A DNA stretch of 14,910 nt from DATLNF01 sp035536235 (GTDB taxonomy: Bacteria > Actinomycetota > Actinomycetes > BP-191). The first letter of the stretch is position 1, and each line of letters begins with the position of its first letter. A model generated the notes under the pieces. That model made no database searches and was not told the DNA's origin. It was given only the letters and a program-made list of their open reading frames with translations. The stretch lies in assembly GCA_035536235.1 (NCBI GenBank), contig DATLOQ010000016.1, positions 1-14,910 of the forward strand, in the 5' to 3' direction. Shown one piece after another: positions 14,833 to 14,910 of the stretch. The position numbers were made by a program, and so were the translations under genes.

Positions 14833-14910
14833 TCAGGCGCCGCGGAGGTACGAGTCGAAAGACGAGCCGGTCAGCCGCTCATACGCCTCGATGTACTTCG
14901 CGCGAGTCTT
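14833..14910 (-). CDS. purC: C-terminal end of SAICAR synthetase PurC (partial)
   Basis: The last 25 codons and TGA stop of a minus-strand gene run off the window edge. The peptide includes KYIEAYERLTGSSFDSYLRG, which matches the conserved C-terminal helix ending (YIEAYERLTG..F..YL) of phosphoribosylaminoimidazole-succinocarboxamide synthase. It lies 2 bases upstream of purS, the usual purC-purS order in actinobacteria. The catalytic part is outside the window. Confidence 0.85.
   Translation of the reverse strand, partial: KTRAKYIEAYERLTGSSFDSYLRGA

Overview
The window is a stretch of very GC-rich, gene-dense chromosome from an actinobacterium. Four things point there: a BldC developmental regulator that closely matches the Streptomyces protein as I remember it, a mycothiol-dependent MDMPI-type protein (mycothiol is an actinobacterial thiol), a DUF3073 protein, and the gene order bldC - conserved hypothetical - vdh - DUF3073 - purM - purF - MDMPI - purL - purQ - purS - purC. 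From memory this order matches the bldC (SCO4091) to vdh (SCO4089) to pur region of Streptomyces coelicolor. I would place the genome in a non-Streptomyces actinomycete lineage, but the sequence does not fix the genus. No mobile element, CRISPR array or rRNA was seen.

Layout. At 1-140 are two plus-strand tRNA genes, the 3' part of tRNA-Asp(GTC) and a complete tRNA-Phe(GAA). A minus-strand block follows: a group II PLP-dependent decarboxylase-like gene (165-1595), bldC (1759-1962) and a conserved hypothetical (2103-2918). Divergent from these, on the plus strand, are a secreted Asp-box beta-propeller protein (3023-4387), a Leu/Phe/Val-type dehydrogenase (4431-5495) and a DUF3073 protein (5626-5814). 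From 5841 to the end the window is a minus-strand purine-biosynthesis region, read right to left: purC (partial), purS, a membrane-anchored HELWH protein, purQ, purL, an MDMPI-family protein, purF, purM and a lipoprotein. One plus-strand secreted protein (13290-13799) sits between purS and purQ.

How it works together. PurF (step 1), PurSQL (FGAM synthetase, step 4), PurM (AIR synthetase, step 5) and PurC (SAICAR synthetase) together cover much of de novo IMP synthesis. Spacing suggests three translationally linked groups: purC-purS-HELWH protein, purQ-purL-MDMPI protein (4-nt and 1-nt overlaps), and purF-purM-lipoprotein (19-nt and 2-nt gaps). Each group therefore ends with a non-purine gene, two of them for envelope proteins. 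The intergenic spaces are all short (the largest is 163 bases, between bldC and the decarboxylase), so there is no gene-free stretch over 300 bases.

No clearly new defence or mobile system was found. The features most worth a second look are the convergent envelope-protein pair splitting purS from purQ, the long acidic tandem-repeat propeptide of PurF, a possible 8-codon relay cistron between purF and purM, and the dyad symmetries upstream of bldC and between purQ and the secreted-protein gene.
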